DNA of 48,996 bases from DATBDE01 sp036270095 (GTDB taxonomy: Bacteria > Actinomycetota > Thermoleophilia > Solirubrobacterales > Solirubrobacteraceae): positions 1 to 48,996 of the forward strand of contig DATBDE010000040.1 of NCBI GenBank assembly GCA_036270095.1, read 5' to 3'. Under the pieces are notes generated by a model. It was not told the origin of the DNA. It saw nothing but the letters and a program-made list of their open reading frames with translations, and did not search any database. Position numbers and translations under genes: made by a program. Below, piece by piece: positions 48,445 to 48,996 of this stretch (positions are counted from its first letter, which is position 1; every line of letters begins with the position of its first letter).

Positions 48445-48996
48445 GGGGTCGGTGCCGGGCCGCGGGCGGCGGGCGGCGGTGGCGGCGGACCGAGCGGCGG
48501 GTTGGGCGCCCGCGGCGCTGGAACGGCAGGCAACGGGGTGGACGGGTCGGGCGGCGGCGGCACACATCCCTCGGACGCCGCGGTGAGATGCAGATGGTGC
48601 CGCGAGCGCCGCAGTCTCGTGTCAAACCGCGTGTCTCCATGCGCTTTCGGCCGTTGGCGGGAGACGTGAACCACCTGAGGGCTGATAGTCCGACCCGAGG
48701 TGGTTCACGCCCGGTCTCACCCTTTGTCGCCTGCCGTGGGACCCGGGTGGCGCCGCCGGGCGGCTCGGTTTCGCCGCACGTCGGCCGGAGCCTCGCACCC
48801 TCGTCGACTGCCGTTGTCCGCTGCGGGCGGCGGTGGCGGCGGACCGAGCGGTCGGCTGGGCGCCCGCGGCGCTGGAACGGTAGGCAACGGGGTGGACGGG
48901 TCGGGCGGGGGCGGCACACATCCCTCGGACGCCGCGGTGAGATGCAGATGGTGCCGCGAGCGCCGCAGTCTCGTGTCAAACCGCGTGTCTCCATGC
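48445..48996. repeat. Noncoding 552-bp region with a 354-bp-spaced direct repeat
   Basis: No gene is supported here. A 174-bp segment at 48469-48642 recurs at 48823-48996 (to the window end), exactly 354 bp apart, with about 6 mismatches concentrated in the first 90 bp; the last 85 bp are identical. The unit spacing of 354 is a multiple of three, and reverse-strand frames are open (Pro/Arg-rich), but stops lie in the Pro-rich frame within the spacer, so coding is doubtful. More copies may follow beyond the window. Confidence 0.8.
48665..48709. repeat. 12-bp perfect inverted repeat hairpin in the spacer
   Basis: CGTGAACCACCT (48665-48676) pairs exactly with AGGTGGTTCACG (48698-48709) around a 21-base loop; GAGA (48661-48664) and TCTC (48715-48718) can extend the stem past a bulge. 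It lies between the two repeat copies. Possible roles are a REP-like element, a terminator for the DUF2142 operon, or a recombination site. Confidence 0.6.

Noticed and set aside
48441..48674. Reverse-strand Pro-rich small protein
   Set aside because: The frame is supported only by low-complexity Pro/Arg sequence, has no start signal, and the equivalent copy at 48717-48917 reads into a stop with different flanks.
48469..48996. CRISPR array
   Set aside because: Repeat copies are 174 bp long with one 180-bp spacer; this is a long direct repeat, not a CRISPR.

Overview
High-GC bacterial DNA whose codon use, GTG/TTG starts and gene content (divergent MarR-YceI pair, many small secreted proteins, families of DUF2142 and other multi-membrane sugar-transferase-like proteins, secreted PslG-like hydrolases) best fit an actinobacterium of the Thermoleophilia/Solirubrobacterales type. 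The taxonomic call is an inference from composition and gene style; there is no rRNA or marker gene. I saw no tRNA, rRNA, CRISPR array, insertion sequence or phage gene.

Almost the whole window is one large cell-surface polysaccharide locus. It carries eight GT4-type glycosyltransferases, five GT2/GT-A type transferases, one WecG/TagA/CpsF (GT26) transferase, a Wzx-like flippase, an O-antigen ligase/polymerase-like protein with a TPR tail, sugar nucleotide enzymes (Gmd, a GalE-like SDR, an odd SDR, and an RfbH-type 3-dehydrase), two SAM methyltransferases, several large GT-C/DUF2142-like membrane proteins, and six secreted TIM-barrel glycoside hydrolases, four of them in tandem. No initiating phosphoglycosyl transferase, Wzz-like chain-length regulator or tyrosine kinase is present, so the locus probably continues outside the window.

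Layout: 1-1853 GT2 and patatin (+); 1861-3033 divergent MarR and YceI; 3037-4258 NlpC/P60 hydrolase and a divergent micro-ORF; 4337-7126 methyltransferase and two GT4 (+); 7123-16327 a tightly coupled eight-gene operon (-) from GT2 to O-antigen ligase and a glycoside hydrolase; 16437-18406 GT2-GT4 (+); 18403-20644 small membrane protein, lipoprotein hydrolase, methyltransferase (-); 20716-22587 membrane protein (+); 22654-27211 four tandem secreted hydrolases (-); 27274-29690 GT4 and RfbH (+); 29683-33090 a small metabolic island (LhgO, MmgE/PrpD, ThuA-like, SnoaL-like); 33087-35809 Gmd, SDR, WecG (-); 36013-38680 flippase and GT4 (+); 38686-41406 GT-C-like protein, small membrane protein, GT2 (-); 41451-43028 GT-C-like protein (+); 42979-44163 GT4 (-); 44210-48444 split and fused DUF2142 proteins (+); 48445-48996 noncoding repeat region.

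Genes are packed in short blocks of alternating orientation. Within blocks they overlap by 1-26 nt (ATGA/GTGA/TTGA couplings), and five of nine convergent junctions overlap, three of them sharing the palindrome CTAG so that the same four bases give the TAG stop of both genes. The working model is sugar-nucleotide synthesis and glycan assembly in the cytoplasm, flipping and polymerisation/ligation at the membrane, and trimming outside by PslG-like hydrolases.
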